Shown piece after piece: positions 1 to 10,122 of a DNA stretch of 64,000 nucleotides. Where the stretch lies: positions 4,052,215-4,116,214 of the forward strand of contig NZ_CP065800.1 in assembly GCF_023206215.1 (NCBI RefSeq), written 5' to 3'. Each line of letters begins with the position of its first letter. Positions within the stretch are counted from its first letter, which is position 1. The position numbers and the translations under genes were made by a program. The notes under the pieces were generated by a model that saw only the letters and a program-made list of their open reading frames with translations, was not told the origin of the DNA and made no database searches. Origin of the DNA: Butyrivibrio fibrisolvens (lineage in GTDB: Bacteria > Bacillota > Clostridia > Lachnospirales > Lachnospiraceae).

Positions 1-52
1 AGTAAGTTACACGCACCATCAAGGGCTCATGGATATTTTAAGGAGTACCAGT

Positions 53-1903
53 ATGATACAGACAAGAGATGACATTAGAAACGTTGCCATTATAGCTCAC
101 GTTGACCACGGTAAGACAACACTTGTTGACGCTCTTTTACATCAGAGCGGAATCTTCCGTGAGAACCAGGAAGTTGCAGAAAGAGTCATGGACTCTAATG
201 ATATCGAGCGAGAGCGTGGTATCACTATCATGTCCAAGAATACAGCCATTTCATATAACGGTGTTAAGATCAACATCATCGACACTCCCGGCCATGCTGA
301 TTTTGGCGGCGAGGTTGAGCGTGTACTTAAGATGGTTAATGGTGTAGTACTTGTTGTAGATGCTTTCGAAGGTCCTATGCCTCAGACCAAGTTCGTTCTT
401 CGTAAGGCCATGGAGCTGGGTCTTCCTGTTGTAGTATGTATCAACAAGATTGACCGTCCTGAAGCTCGTCCTAATGATGTTATAGATGAAGTTCTTGAAC
501 TTCTTATGGATCTTGGTGCCAACGACGAACAGCTTGACTGCCCGTTCGTATTCGCATCAGCTAAGGCAGGCGTTGCTTCCAAGTCACTTGATGACAAGGG
601 AACAGATATGAAGCCTCTTCTTGATACAATAGTAGATTATATTCCTGCACCGCAGGGTGATCCTGAAGCTAATACTCAGGTTCTTATCTCTACAATCGAC
701 TACAGCGAATATGTAGGTCGTATCGGTGTTGGTAAGGTTGATAACGGTAAGGTTAAGGTTAATGATGAGGTTGTTATCGTCAACCACCATGAGCCTGACA
801 GACTTGTAAAAACCAAGATCAGCAAACTCTACGAGTTCGATGGTCTTAACAAAGTTGAAGTAACAGAAGCCGGTATCGGTTCTATCGTTGCTATTTCAGG
901 TATAGGCGATATGAAGATCGGTGATACTCTCTGTGCTCCTGAGAATCCTGTAGCTATTCCTTTCCAGAAGATCTCAGAGCCTACTATCAGCATGAACTTC
1001 ATCGTCAACGACTCTCCTCTTGCAGGTCAGGAAGGTAAGTTCGTAACTTCCCGCCAGATCAGAGATCGTCTTTACAGAGAGCTTAATACTGATGTATCTC
1101 TCAGAGTTGAAGATACAGAATCAACTGATACTTTCAAAGTTTCAGGACGTGGTGAGCTTCACCTTTCAGTTCTTATCGAGAACATGCGTCGTGAAGGCTA
1201 TGAGTTCGCAGTATCTAAGGCTGAGGTTATCTATAAGACAGACGAGAACGGCAAGAAGCTTGAGCCTATGGAAAAATGTTATGTAGATGTTCCTGAAGAA
1301 TTCTCAGGTACAGTAATCTCAAGACTTTCAGAGCGTAAAGGCGAGCTTGTAAACATGGGAACAGCTAATGGCGGATACAGCCGTCTTGAGTTCAACATCC
1401 CTTCACGTGGTCTTATCGGTTACAGAAATGACTTCATGACAGATACCAAGGGTAACGGTATCATGAATACAGAGTTCTCAGGATATGCTCCATTCAAGGG
1501 AGAGATCTCTTATCGTAAGCAGGGTTCACTTATCGCATTTGAGTCTGGTGAAGCTGTAACATATGGTCTTTTCAATGCTCAGGAGCGTGGTACTCTGTTC
1601 GTAAAGCCAGGTGATAAGGTTTACTCAGGAATGGTAATCGGTTCAAGCGGTAAGAGCGAAGATATCGAAGTTAACGTATGTAAGACCAAGCACCTTTCTA
1701 ACACACGTACATCATCTTCAGATGAAGCACTTCGTCTTGTACCACCTAAGGTTATGTCTCTTGAAGAAGCTATCGAATTCATCGATACAGATGAGCTTCT
1801 TGAGGTAACTCCTACAACACTTCGTGTTCGTAAGAGAATCCTTGATCCTACAATGCGTAAGAGAGCAGGAATCGCTGCCAAGAACAAGGCTCAGAATAAG
1901 TAA
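53..1903 (+). CDS. typA: Translational GTPase TypA/BipA
   Basis: Ribosome-associated GTPase of the EF-G-like family, involved in stress and low-temperature adaptation and in 50S assembly. The G1 motif AHVDHGKTT (about residues 16-24), G3 DTPGHADF and G4 NKID are all visible, followed by EF-Tu domain 2-like, EF-G domain V-like and the TypA C-terminal domain; 616 residues is normal for the family. I chose the ATG at 53 over the upstream ATG at 29 because AAGGAG lies about 9 bases before 53 and the family starts just ahead of the G1 region. It converges on yigZ across a shared hairpin terminator. Nothing odd seen. Confidence 0.96.
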   Translation: MIQTRDDIRNVAIIAHVDHGKTTLVDALLHQSGIFRENQEVAERVMDSNDIERERGITIMSKNTAISYNGVKINIIDTPGHADFGGEVERVLKMVNGVVLVVDAFEGPMPQTKFVLRKAMELGLPVVVCINKIDRPEARPNDVIDEVLELLMDLGANDEQLDCPFVFASAKAGVASKSLDDKGTDMKPLLDTIVDYIPAPQGDPEANTQVLISTIDYSEYVGRIGVGKVDNGKVKVNDEVVIVNHHEPDRLVKTKISKLYEFDGLNKVEVTEAGIGSIVAISGIGDMKIGDTLCAPENPVAIPFQKISEPTISMNFIVNDSPLAGQEGKFVTSRQIRDRLYRELNTDVSLRVEDTESTDTFKVSGRGELHLSVLIENMRREGYEFAVSKAEVIYKTDENGKKLEPMEKCYVDVPEEFSGTVISRLSERKGELVNMGTANGGYSRLEFNIPSRGLIGYRNDFMTDTKGNGIMNTEFSGYAPFKGEISYRKQGSLIAFESGEAVTYGLFNAQERGTLFVKPGDKVYSGMVIGSSGKSEDIEVNVCKTKHLSNTRTSSSDEALRLVPPKVMSLEEAIEFIDTDELLEVTPTTLRVRKRILDPTMRKRAGIAAKNKAQNK

Positions 1904-1950
1904 TCATAACAATTACTTGATTAATATTTTTAGTCAGTTTATTTAGTACA

Positions 1951-2005
1951 AAAAAGCCATCGGATATTCAAAGAAAACTTTGAATACATCGATGGTTTTT
2001 TATTA
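1951..2005. terminator. Bidirectional intrinsic terminator between typA and yigZ
   Basis: GCCATCG plus ATTCAAAG pairs with CTTTGAAT plus CGATGG around an AAAA loop, with an A run on the left and TTTTTT on the right. It can therefore stop transcripts from both converging genes. Confidence 0.85.
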
Positions 2006-2028
2006 TACTATTTAATTTGAGTTAGTAA

Positions 2029-2685
2029 TTATTCTGCACAGGTAATCGGATAATATCCCTTCTCACCTTCTGTTATCACTGCTCTTGCACTTGTTATCTG
2101 TGTAATCTTATCTATTACATTATCAATATTGCCTGCGCTGACCACTATGTCGTAGCTTACATCTGCTCCGTAAACGGGATTGCCAAGTTCTATCCCCATC
2201 TGCCCAAATGCATGCTGGATCTTGTCTACCATATCATAACCGATATTAAAAGTTATCTTCTGTCCATAGGTCATGACAGCAGTTTTAGATGCAGCTATGG
2301 CAGCCTGAGATGCCTGGGTATAAGCTCTTACAAGGCCTCCTGTTCCCAAGAGCGTTCCTCCAAAATATCTTGTGACAATTATAAGAGTATTGGTAAGTCC
2401 TGCTCCCTGAAGCACTTCCAGTATAGGTTTTCCTGCTGTTCCTGAGGGCTCTCCATTATCAGAAAAACGCTGCACTTCGCTTCCTTCGCCAAGTATATAG
2501 GCATAGCAATTATGACGGGCGTCCCAGTACTTTTTTTCCACAGATTTAATGATAGTCTCTGCATCCTGTGCACCTTGTATGGGATAGGCCTGTCCTATGA
2601 AGCGGGATTTCTTGATCTCTATCTCGTCGCTTCCGCCTTCAACTATTATTTTGTATGTTTTTTCATTTTCGTTATTTTTGTCCAT
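2029..2685 (-). CDS. yigZ: YigZ/IMPACT family protein
   Basis: IMPACT-family protein of about 218 residues; the family is related to yeast YIH1/mammalian IMPACT, but its bacterial role is unsettled. The conserved core DARHNCYAYILG, the RFSDNGEPSGTAG segment and the RYFGGTLLGTGGLVRAY segment are all present, followed by a C-terminal ferredoxin-like DUF1949-type part. The longer reading frame reaches a TTG at 2721, but the ATG at 2685 gives the usual N-terminus (MDKNNEN...), so I use that; no strong ribosome site is visible for either. Single-gene unit. Confidence 0.9.
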   Translation of the reverse strand: MDKNNENEKTYKIIVEGGSDEIEIKKSRFIGQAYPIQGAQDAETIIKSVEKKYWDARHNCYAYILGEGSEVQRFSDNGEPSGTAGKPILEVLQGAGLTNTLIIVTRYFGGTLLGTGGLVRAYTQASQAAIAASKTAVMTYGQKITFNIGYDMVDKIQHAFGQMGIELGNPVYGADVSYDIVVSAGNIDNVIDKITQITSARAVITEGEKGYYPITCAE

Positions 2686-2814
2686 ACAGATATAGTAAAC
2701 GAACACAAGATATGAAAACAAGGCTCAAATACAATAATCTTTAGTTTTTTCAAGAAGAAAATATATCAAAAATATACCAAATATCCATAAATTATGAACT
2801 TTGGGCTTACCTTC

Positions 2815-2843
2815 TTTATTCATGCGCCCATATTTGCTATAAT
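2815..2843 (+). promoter_or_regulatory. Extended -10 promoter of the penicillin-binding protein gene
   Basis: TATAAT at 2838-2843 is preceded by TG one base upstream (TGCTATAAT). The -35 hexamer at the right spacing, TTTATT (2815-2820), is weak. A GGAGG ribosome site follows at 2857, before the ATG at 2871. Confidence 0.6.
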
Positions 2844-2870
2844 AGACTGATAAATTGGAGGAATTTTATT

Positions 2871-5621
2871 ATGAATTATGGTAAAGAAGGCGTCAGAAAG
2901 CAAGAATCTGCGCTTCGTAACGGAACCGGACGATGGGGCAAAAAGTTCGGAACTATTTTGTTCAAAGTGTTCCTGCTTGCTATACTTTCTGTAGTTATAT
3001 TACTTATAAGTGCCGGCCTTGGCGCATTTCAGGGTATCATTGATTCATCCCCTGATATAAGCAATATTGATGTAACTCCTTCAGGATTCAGTACATTCGT
3101 ATATGATTCTGAAGGTAATCAGATAGCTAAGCTCGTATCTACAGATTCAAACCGTATTCCTGTAACTCTGGATATGGTACCAAAGGATCTTCAGAATGCT
3201 TTTGTAGCTATCGAGGATGCTCGTTTTTATGATCACAACGGAATTGATATCCAAGGTATCATCCGTGCCGGATATGTTGCAGTAACTACAGGATCTTTTT
3301 CCGAAGGTGCTTCGACTATCACACAGCAGCTTATCAAGAACAATGTCTTCACTGGTTGGACCGAAGAGGACACCCTTGTAGCCAAGTTCAAGCGTAAGAT
3401 ACAAGAACAATACCTTGCTATCCAGCTTGAAAAAACAATGTCCAAGGAAGATATACTTCTAAACTATATGAACACCATCAACCTTGGTCAGAACACGCTT
3501 GGTGTTCAGGCAGCCTCACTTCGATATTTTAATAAATCTGTCAGTGAGCTGACTCTCTCAGAATGTGCTGTTATCGCCGGTATCACTCAGAACCCGAGTA
3601 AATTCAACCCAATAACTCACCCTGACAAGAATGCAGAAAGACGTGAAAAGGTTCTTGGAAATATGCTGGACTTCGGATTCATAACTCAGACTCAATATGA
3701 CGAAGCCATGGCTGATGATCCATACTCCAGAATTCAGGTTGTAGATTCTGAAACTGAAGACAATACAGTTAATTCATACTTTGTAGATGCTCTTACAGAT
3801 GTCGTACTTGATGATCTTGTAGAAGCCGGATATACAGAAACACAGGCTTATTCACTTCTCTACAGCGGTGGTCTTAAGATCTATTCAACTATGGATCCAA
3901 AGATTCAGGGAATATGTGATGAAGTCTTCCAGGACGAATCCAACTTCCCTTCAAACACAAGTTATCTTCTTGATTATGCTCTTACCACCAAGAACGCTGC
4001 AGGAGAATATATAAACTACAGCGATGAGATGATGGAGACCTACTTCAAGCAGTCTAACAAGTCTTTTGACCTGACTTTCTCTTCTACAGAAGCTGCAGAA
4101 GAAGCTATCGAGCAGTACAAAGCAGAAGTTGTAGGCGAAGATGAAACTATCATTGATGAAAAGTATACTCTGACACCTCAGCCTCAGGTATCTCTGACTA
4201 TTGAAGACCAGGCTACCGGTTATATTGTAGCTATGGAAGGTGGTAGAGGAACTAAGACAGCCAGCCGAACCCTTAACAGAGCTACAGATGTCAAGAGACA
4301 GCCCGGATCAGCCTTCAAGGTTCTTGCAGCATACGCTCCGGCTCTTGATAGTGCAGGATATACACTTGCAACAGTTATCAATGATGCTCCGTTCAATTAT
4401 TCCAACGGAACACCTGTAAGAAACTGGTACAACAGTTATCGCGGACTCTCTACATTAAGATCCGGTATCCGTGATTCCATGAATGTTGTAACAGTAAAAC
4501 TTATGACACTTATAACTCCGCAGCTTGGTTATGACTATCTTGTCAACAAATTCCATATTTCTACTCTTGTAGAACGTGAGGAACGCAACGGCAAGGTATA
4601 CTCAGACATACAGCAGACACTGTGTCTTGGCGGTATCACATATGGTGTCAAGAATATCGAGATCAATTCTGCCTACGCTACTATCGCCAACGGCGGATAT
4701 TACATTAAGCCTAAGCTTTATACCAAGATTGTGGATCATGATGGCAATGTTATCATCGATAATACATCTATAGAAGGTGAACAGGTATTAAAGGAAACAA
4801 CTGCATTCCTTCTGACAAGTGCCATGCAGGATGTTGTAACATCCGGTACAGGTACTGCAGTAAACTTCGGTGGAACAGCTATAGCAGCCAAAACAGGTAC
4901 TACATCTGATGAGAATGATGTATGGCTCTGCGGATTTACTAACTACTACACAGCTACTTGCTGGGCAGGCTATGATAACAACGAAGACCTCTCTACTTCT
5001 GAAGAGACACACCTTGCCAAAACTCTCTGGCGTAAGGTTATGTCGCAGATACATGAAGATCTTCCATCAGCTTCATTCTCAGTGCCAAGCGGTATAACTA
5101 CAGCTACTGTATGTAAGGACTCCGGACTTCTACCTACATCAGGCCTGTGCGATGGTTCACTTGGAACTGAATACTTTGAAAATGGTACAGTTCCTACAGA
5201 AAGCTGTAACGTACATATCTATCAGACAATATGTAACTATTCAGGTCTTGCTGCAACAGATCTGTGTCCTTTCAAGGTGCAGCAGGTTGTAACTGTAATT
5301 CCTGAAGAACCGGACATATTGAAGCAATCAGCAGGAAGTGGTGCAGGCTCCTCTACCTTGGTAGATCCTAATGTACTATGTCCTCATAACGAGAGCTTCT
5401 TCGCACAGCCCAATGCACAGGAAATCCTGGTACAGCAGAATCAGGAGATAATAAACAGAAATGCCGCTGCTGCCGGTGTAGACCCGAATGCCACGGTAGA
5501 TCCAAATGCAGCAGCAGATCCTAATGCAGCTACTACAGATCCAAATGCAACAGGAACAACTCCGGAACCAGCCACAACAGAGGCTACGCCTCCTACTGAT
5601 GATCAACAAAACGGCGGTTGA
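2871..5621 (+). CDS. Class A penicillin-binding protein (glycosyltransferase 51 + transpeptidase)
   Basis: Bifunctional peptidoglycan synthase, PBP1a type, 916 residues, anchored by one N-terminal membrane segment (about residues 28-50). The GT51 domain shows EDARFYDHNGID (about 116-127) and STITQQLIKN. The transpeptidase domain carries the serine motif SAFK (about 480), the SMN motif (about 536) and KTGT (about 674). Domain order and spacing are normal. The tail is unusual: after a Cys-containing extracytoplasmic region it ends in DPNA repeats and a Pro/Thr-rich stretch (about 865-916), probably a wall-spanning linker. GGAGG sits upstream of the ATG. It stands alone, and the IS1182 element begins 18 bases after its stop codon. 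Confidence 0.95.
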   Translation: MNYGKEGVRKQESALRNGTGRWGKKFGTILFKVFLLAILSVVILLISAGLGAFQGIIDSSPDISNIDVTPSGFSTFVYDSEGNQIAKLVSTDSNRIPVTLDMVPKDLQNAFVAIEDARFYDHNGIDIQGIIRAGYVAVTTGSFSEGASTITQQLIKNNVFTGWTEEDTLVAKFKRKIQEQYLAIQLEKTMSKEDILLNYMNTINLGQNTLGVQAASLRYFNKSVSELTLSECAVIAGITQNPSKFNPITHPDKNAERREKVLGNMLDFGFITQTQYDEAMADDPYSRIQVVDSETEDNTVNSYFVDALTDVVLDDLVEAGYTETQAYSLLYSGGLKIYSTMDPKIQGICDEVFQDESNFPSNTSYLLDYALTTKNAAGEYINYSDEMMETYFKQSNKSFDLTFSSTEAAEEAIEQYKAEVVGEDETIIDEKYTLTPQPQVSLTIEDQATGYIVAMEGGRGTKTASRTLNRATDVKRQPGSAFKVLAAYAPALDSAGYTLATVINDAPFNYSNGTPVRNWYNSYRGLSTLRSGIRDSMNVVTVKLMTLITPQLGYDYLVNKFHISTLVEREERNGKVYSDIQQTLCLGGITYGVKNIEINSAYATIANGGYYIKPKLYTKIVDHDGNVIIDNTSIEGEQVLKETTAFLLTSAMQDVVTSGTGTAVNFGGTAIAAKTGTTSDENDVWLCGFTNYYTATCWAGYDNNEDLSTSEETHLAKTLWRKVMSQIHEDLPSASFSVPSGITTATVCKDSGLLPTSGLCDGSLGTEYFENGTVPTESCNVHIYQTICNYSGLAATDLCPFKVQQVVTVIPEEPDILKQSAGSGAGSSTLVDPNVLCPHNESFFAQPNAQEILVQQNQEIINRNAAAAGVDPNATVDPNAAADPNAATTDPNATGTTPEPATTEATPPTDDQQNGG

Positions 5622-5639
5622 TCGTCTTTATGATCACAC

Positions 5640-5691
5640 AAAAGGGGCTGTCGCACTAGATGATTTGATCATCTGGGCGAGGCCCCTTTTT
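5640..5691 (+). terminator. Terminator-like hairpin formed by the left IS end
   Basis: AAAAGGGGC pairs with GGCCCCTTTTT around an inner GATGAT/ATCATC hairpin. The left terminal repeat thereby doubles as an intrinsic terminator for the upstream PBP gene and shields the element from incoming transcription. Confidence 0.6.
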
Positions 5692-5809
5692 CATGCCTTA
5701 AAAACGGCTTTTTACTATATATTTTTATATACTCTGTCTTTGGGCGTACTTTAATAAGCCGATTGAATTATCGACGCTGATACAAATTTTTTATTTTAAA
5801 ATTCAAAAT

Positions 5810-7443
5810 TTATGACACTTTTTTCAGTTCAAATAGATGTGTTCCGGTTCGCTCAGACATAATCTTATGGTGGAGTTTGTTGATGTCAAAAGCTATTGCC
5901 AAAAGTGTACTCTGTGCCAGAACATTCTCACTTCCTTTATAAAGGTATCGTCTGAAATTCATATCTTCTTTCACGTTTGCAAACGAACCTTCTGCTTGTA
6001 TGCTACGGTTCATTCGTAGCTGTGTTCCATAATCACTAGTTATTCGTTCAAGACATTCTGCACGTTTTTCTTCCATTTTTCTTGATACAGAAAGAACCTT
6101 TTTCCTATCTTCAAATGGAGTTTTACAGTTATTGCCTTTTATGCAGTCTTTCTTGAATGGGCATTCATGGCAACTTTCACACTCATATATTGTTACTTCA
6201 CGTTGGTAACTGGTCGCTGTCTTTTGTTTTCTTTTGGATACAGCTAAGAGCTTTTTCCATTCTTGCAAGTATAACTGTCAGTTTCAGAATCATAGTCCAT
6301 GTTTTCTCGTTTACTGATATCTTTTTTGAACTTTCTTGTTTTTGACAGTTCATAATTCTGTGGTTTTATATATCCGGTCTGATCGTTGTTTTCAATGAAA
6401 ACATAATTCTCTTCACTTTCATAACCGGCATCAGCAACTATGTTTTTATATTTGAAGGGAAGATGTTCTTCCATATCTTTTAGGAAAGGTATCAGAGTAA
6501 GAGTATCTGTTGGATTCGGGTAAATGCCGAGCCAGGTTACATATTCTGCATCAACACCATGCTGCAGGTTGTATGCAGGTTTAAGCTGACCATTAAGCAT
6601 AGCGTCTTCTTTCATTCTCATGAAAGTGGCATCGTTATCCGTTTTAGAATAGCTATTTCGTCTGCCACATTTATAAAGCTTGTTTGTGTATTCTTTAAGC
6701 TTTTCTGTATATTCTTCAAGTTTTTCGATTGAGCGTTGAAGCATTGTTTTCCTTTTACCAATGCCATGTACAAACTCGATAGCCTCATCTTTTTTGATCT
6801 TGTAAAGCTTCTTTCTTAATCGTTTCAAAGTGCGAAGTGATATCTGGTCTTTATATACAACCTTAAAATCATAGAGTTCTTCGCATTCCGCACAGAACAT
6901 ACAGATTTTCTCTGCAAGTTTAGCCATGTTCTTGGTCACGGCTTTTTTCCATACAAAAGTATATTTGTTGGCAACAGATTCAATCTTTGTTCCATCGATA
7001 AATATATTCTCACCTGATATCTCTCCAAGATCCAGAAGTATAGTTCCAACCTGCGACATTACAGACTTTGAACATTGTGAGAGATGTAGGGAAATAAATC
7101 TTGCTAATGTAGAATGATCGGGTGCGGGTGCACCTTCAAGAAGATACATGAAATTGATATCTCTTTTGCAGGATGATTCAATATCACGACTGGAATAGAT
7201 TCTGTTCATTGCTGCATAGATAACAATCTTAAGCATCTGACGCGGTGAGGCCTGACTCTTTCTGATTCTGTCATAAGTCTCATAAAGATCAGAAAGATTC
7301 ATCTCCTCCACAAATGCACTAACCAGGCGTACCGGATCATCAGATGGAATAGATATTTCTATGTCTAGCGGAAGTTTGATTTGATGATACAAGGAAGATA
7401 CTGTATAATCTCCTTGTAAGATTTGGTTTAGTCGCATAAACAT
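5810..7443 (-). pseudogene. IS1182-family transposase, split by a single-base frameshift
   Basis: DDE transposase of the IS1182 family. The first part (7443 to 6244) holds the N-terminal domain, the PDHSTLARF segment and FIDGTKIES with a probable catalytic Asp. The second part (6268 to 5810) holds the Cys-rich CESCHECPFKKDC segment and the C-terminal NVKEDMNFRRYLYKG block. The two frames join at 6244-6268: CKNGK is followed by a stop in one frame, while KKLLAVSKRKQKT continues in the -1 frame. The A run there has five bases where six would keep the frame, so one A seems lost. Programmed or slippage-dependent frameshifting is an alternative, but the run is short. I see no good ribosome site at 7443. 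Confidence 0.85.
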
Positions 7444-7453
7444 ATTTTACAGC

Positions 7454-7483
7454 AAAAACCAGGCTTTTCGAAGCCTGGTTTTT
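7454..7483. terminator. Hairpin upstream of the IS1182 transposase
   Basis: AAAAACCAGGCTT pairs with AAGCCTGGTTTTT around a TTCG-type loop, with T/A tracts on both sides. It would block transcription entering the element from the tRNA side, and reads as a bidirectional terminator. Confidence 0.7.
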
Positions 7484-7541
7484 GTGTTTTGGGCATAAAC
7501 AGGGAGCTGAGCACTAATTACTTAGTGCGACAGCCCCTTTT

Positions 7542-7765
7542 ATTATGCAAAATGATAATACTCATTTCATCAAAATATACATTCTTGAACATAAAGTCCA
7601 AGAAATCATACATTTTTGAATCAAAGATTCAAAAATGCAGCAATAGAGCAGGTTGAGTTCACCTTCGGTGAAGGCTCTATTGCCAACAGATTCATTGAAT
7701 CACGAAACACGCAGTAAATGCGTGTTTCTGTAATTTACGTTCAAGAAGTCATACTTAAAAACAAA
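7542..7765. repeat. Intergenic array of short perfect hairpins
   Basis: No coding capacity is seen between the IS and the tRNA terminator. Three separate hairpins lie in a row. The first is CATTTTTGAATC/GATTCAAAAATG at 7611-7637. The second is CAATAGAGC/GCTCTATTG at 7641-7682, with an inner TTCACC/GGTGAA hairpin. The third is GAAACACGC/GCGTGTTTC at 7704-7728. Confidence 0.6.
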
Positions 7766-7815
7766 AAGCTCAGTATTCATACGACTTATAAAAAGTCTTA
7801 TGAATACTGAGCTTA
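7766..7815 (-). terminator. Intrinsic terminator of tRNA-Thr
   Basis: On the minus strand a long stem, AGCTCAGTATTCATA with its complement TATGAATACTGAGCT, is followed by TTTTTGTTTTT. It lies directly after the tRNA 3' end. Confidence 0.85.
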
Positions 7816-7831
7816 TAGAGCAAAAAAATAA

Positions 7832-7904
7832 AGCTGCTGACGGGAATCGAACCCGTGACCTCCGCACTACCAATGCGACGCACTACCGACTGTGCTACAA
7901 CAGC
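7832..7904 (-). tRNA. tRNA-Thr (anticodon GGT)
   Basis: The minus strand folds into a cloverleaf. The acceptor stem is GCTGTTG/CAGCAGC with one G-T pair, the D arm GCAC/GTGC, the anticodon stem TCGCA/TGCGG with loop TTGGTAG, and the T arm ACGGG-TTCGATT-CCCGT. Positions 34-36 read GGT, which decodes ACC/ACT threonine codons. There is no encoded CCA (TT follows the acceptor). A strong terminator lies just downstream. Confidence 0.96.
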
Positions 7905-8092
7905 TTGGCACATATGCAAATCTAGGATAAATCCTCTCTTTGCAAGCCACGAATGTTATTATACTAGTAGATTAGAGCAATGTCAAACTGAAAGTTTGAA
8001 AAACTCTAAATTCATCTCATCTCATATTGTTAGTATCTAAAAATTCACGCCCAGGCCAATTGGCAGAACCTCTGCTACTATCATTAGATTCC

Positions 8093-8620
8093 TTAGTCAG
8101 AGTCATTAAGGAGCTGATCAGCAATATATGAGTATATGCCTGAGCTCTTGTCATGCCATCTTGCGCATACACGATCTGCCATGCTCTCAGTAGGAACAGT
8201 AAGCTCTATATTGATAAGATCTTCTCCCATCTCCTTGACTACGAGTCTTGCAACGTACTGTCCATCTGCACGCTTGTTATAATCCGCGATTATAGATGAC
8301 TCATTACGAAGCTTTATCTTGTTTTCCTTAAGATAAGCATCTATCTGGAGACGAATCTCAGGATTCATCTGACCTATAAAGAAGTGCAATGCCTCTTCTC
8401 CAGCCTCTGTAAGCTCTAAGAAGGTCCTGTTACGCTTCTTGTGTTCATTTATAAGTTTCTGATCGCTAAGCTCTCCAAAAGCCTCCTGGAGGGTCATGAA
8501 CGTGGTATATTCATTTCCAAGTATAAAGTCATATATCTGAGACTTGGAAAGCTCTACGTCTGATCTTTTAAGCATATACAGAACTATTATTTTGTATAAC
8601 GTTAAATACTGCGATGCCAA
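8093..8620 (-). CDS. DUF4364 family protein, winged-helix-like
   Basis: 175 residues, matching the clostridial DUF4364 family, whose N-terminal half resembles a winged-helix regulator (LTLYKIIVLYML, then a helix-turn-helix-like block ending LINEHKKRNRTFLELTEAGEEAL). The function is unknown. The start codon is TTG: AGGAG lies 8 bases before TTG at 8620, and there is no ATG in the expected place. The family N-terminus, which begins just before LTLYK, supports the TTG. It is transcribed in the same direction as rarA, 94 bases downstream of its stop. Confidence 0.85.
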   Translation of the reverse strand: MASQYLTLYKIIVLYMLKRSDVELSKSQIYDFILGNEYTTFMTLQEAFGELSDQKLINEHKKRNRTFLELTEAGEEALHFFIGQMNPEIRLQIDAYLKENKIKLRNESSIIADYNKRADGQYVARLVVKEMGEDLINIELTVPTESMADRVCARWHDKSSGIYSYIADQLLNDSD

Positions 8621-8714
8621 ATGTATATCTCCTGAATATTTTAAACTCTATAACTACTAACTTACTTTAATAAAAGTATTTATAGATCACTTTATATGAT
8701 TACTTTTCCTACGA

Positions 8715-10085
8715 CTATTCTGATGACTTTTCTGATTCTTTTTCAGTTTCCTTAAGGCGCTTTTCTTCTGCTGCCTTCAAAGCCCTCATATGGTCCCTTA
8801 TCTTGAGTTCATAACCATTACCTGTGGGTGAATAGAACTCCTTGCCATTAAGCTCATACGGAAGGTACTGCTGTTTCACATAATGATTGGGATAGTCATG
8901 CGAATACTTATATCCTATTCCATGTCCAAGCTTGGATGCAGACTTATAATGAGCATCCTGAAGATGGGACGGGATCTGCAGATTGCCGGTATCCGATACT
9001 TCTTTCATTGCATCATCTATTGCTACAATAGAAGCATTGCTCTTAGGTGCTGTTGCAAGATAGCTGGCAGCCTGAGACAGAGTTATCCTTCCTTCAGGCA
9101 TTCCAAGCCTCTCTACAGCAAGTGAAGCTGCAACTGCGACCTGCAGAGCCTGAGGATCTGCGTTGCCTATATCCTCTGAAGCAAGGACCATCATACGTCT
9201 TGCGATAAACTTAGGATCCTCTCCTGCGCTTATCATCCTTGCAAGATAGTATACAGCAGCATCCGGATCTGATCCTCGTACGCTCTTGATAAAAGCTGAT
9301 ATCGTATCATAATGATTGTCGCCATCCTTGTCATAACGGGCAACTTTCTTCTGAATACATTCTCTTGCCACATCGAGTGTGATATGAATCTTGCCATCTT
9401 CACTTCTGTCTGTAGTCATGATACCAAGCTCTACCGCATTAAGGGCATGTCTTGCATCCCCATCTGCCATATCTGACAGAAATTCTATAGCATCATCATC
9501 TATCACTGCATTAAAAGAACCCATGCCTTTGGTATTGTCATATACAGCACGTTTTATAAGTACCGCAATATCCTCTCTGGACAAAGGCTTTAGCTCGAAG
9601 ATGACTGATCTTGACAGCAAAGCTCCATTAACTTCAAAGTAAGGATTCTCTGTTGTAGCTCCTATAAGGATAACTGTCCCGTCCTCTACAAAAGGAAGGA
9701 GATAATCCTGCTGCCCTTTATTAAAACGGTGTATCTCGTCTATAAATAGAATGGTCTTCTTCTGATACATGCCAAAATTATCTTTGGCCTTGGCTACAAC
9801 ATCTTCCATGTCCTTCTTGCCGGCAATTGTAGCATTGATCTGCATAAATTCAGCCTTAGTCGTATTGGCTATTACTTTGGCAAGTGTAGTTTTGCCGGTT
9901 CCGGGAGGGCCGTACAGAATGATAGACCTTATCTTATCAGCCTTGATCGCGCGATATAAAAGCTTATCATGTCCTATTATATGCTGCTGTCCTACTACCT
10001 CTTCCAAAGTTGTAGGGCGCATACGTGCAGCAAGAGGCGATTCTGACTCAGCAGTCTTAGCCCTTGCATACTCAAATAAATCCAT
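8715..10085 (-). CDS. rarA: Replication-associated recombination protein A (AAA+ ATPase)
   Basis: RarA/MgsA, a clamp-loader-like AAA+ ATPase that acts at stalled replication forks. It has Walker A YGPPGTGKTT (about residues 58-67), Walker B with ILFIDEIHRFNKGQQD, sensor 1 ATTENPYF, and the C-terminal tetramerisation domain ending in the usual YSHDYPNHYVKQQYLP segment. The length of 456 residues is standard. AAGGAA precedes the ATG at 10085. It lies downstream of glmM across a 209-bp hairpin-rich gap, so cotranscription is uncertain. Confidence 0.95.
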   Translation of the reverse strand: MDLFEYARAKTAESESPLAARMRPTTLEEVVGQQHIIGHDKLLYRAIKADKIRSIILYGPPGTGKTTLAKVIANTTKAEFMQINATIAGKKDMEDVVAKAKDNFGMYQKKTILFIDEIHRFNKGQQDYLLPFVEDGTVILIGATTENPYFEVNGALLSRSVIFELKPLSREDIAVLIKRAVYDNTKGMGSFNAVIDDDAIEFLSDMADGDARHALNAVELGIMTTDRSEDGKIHITLDVARECIQKKVARYDKDGDNHYDTISAFIKSVRGSDPDAAVYYLARMISAGEDPKFIARRMMVLASEDIGNADPQALQVAVAASLAVERLGMPEGRITLSQAASYLATAPKSNASIVAIDDAMKEVSDTGNLQIPSHLQDAHYKSASKLGHGIGYKYSHDYPNHYVKQQYLPYELNGKEFYSPTGNGYELKIRDHMRALKAAEEKRLKETEKESEKSSE

Positions 10086-10122
10086 ATTATTCCTTCATGA
10101 CGAGCACTTGTGTAAGTCGTGC

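Larger units (their letters stand above)
5640..7541. mobile_element. IS1182-family insertion sequence
   Basis: The element is bounded by a perfect 19-bp inverted repeat, AAAAGGGGCTGTCGCACTA, at 5640-5658 and in reverse complement at 7523-7541. The total length is about 1.9 kb, with one transposase gene on the minus strand. Each end carries its own hairpin: GATGAT/ATCATC at the left, GCACTAA/TTAGTGC at the right. I could not find a clear target-site duplication next to either repeat. It sits between the PBP gene and tRNA-Thr and interrupts no recognisable gene. Confidence 0.88.
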
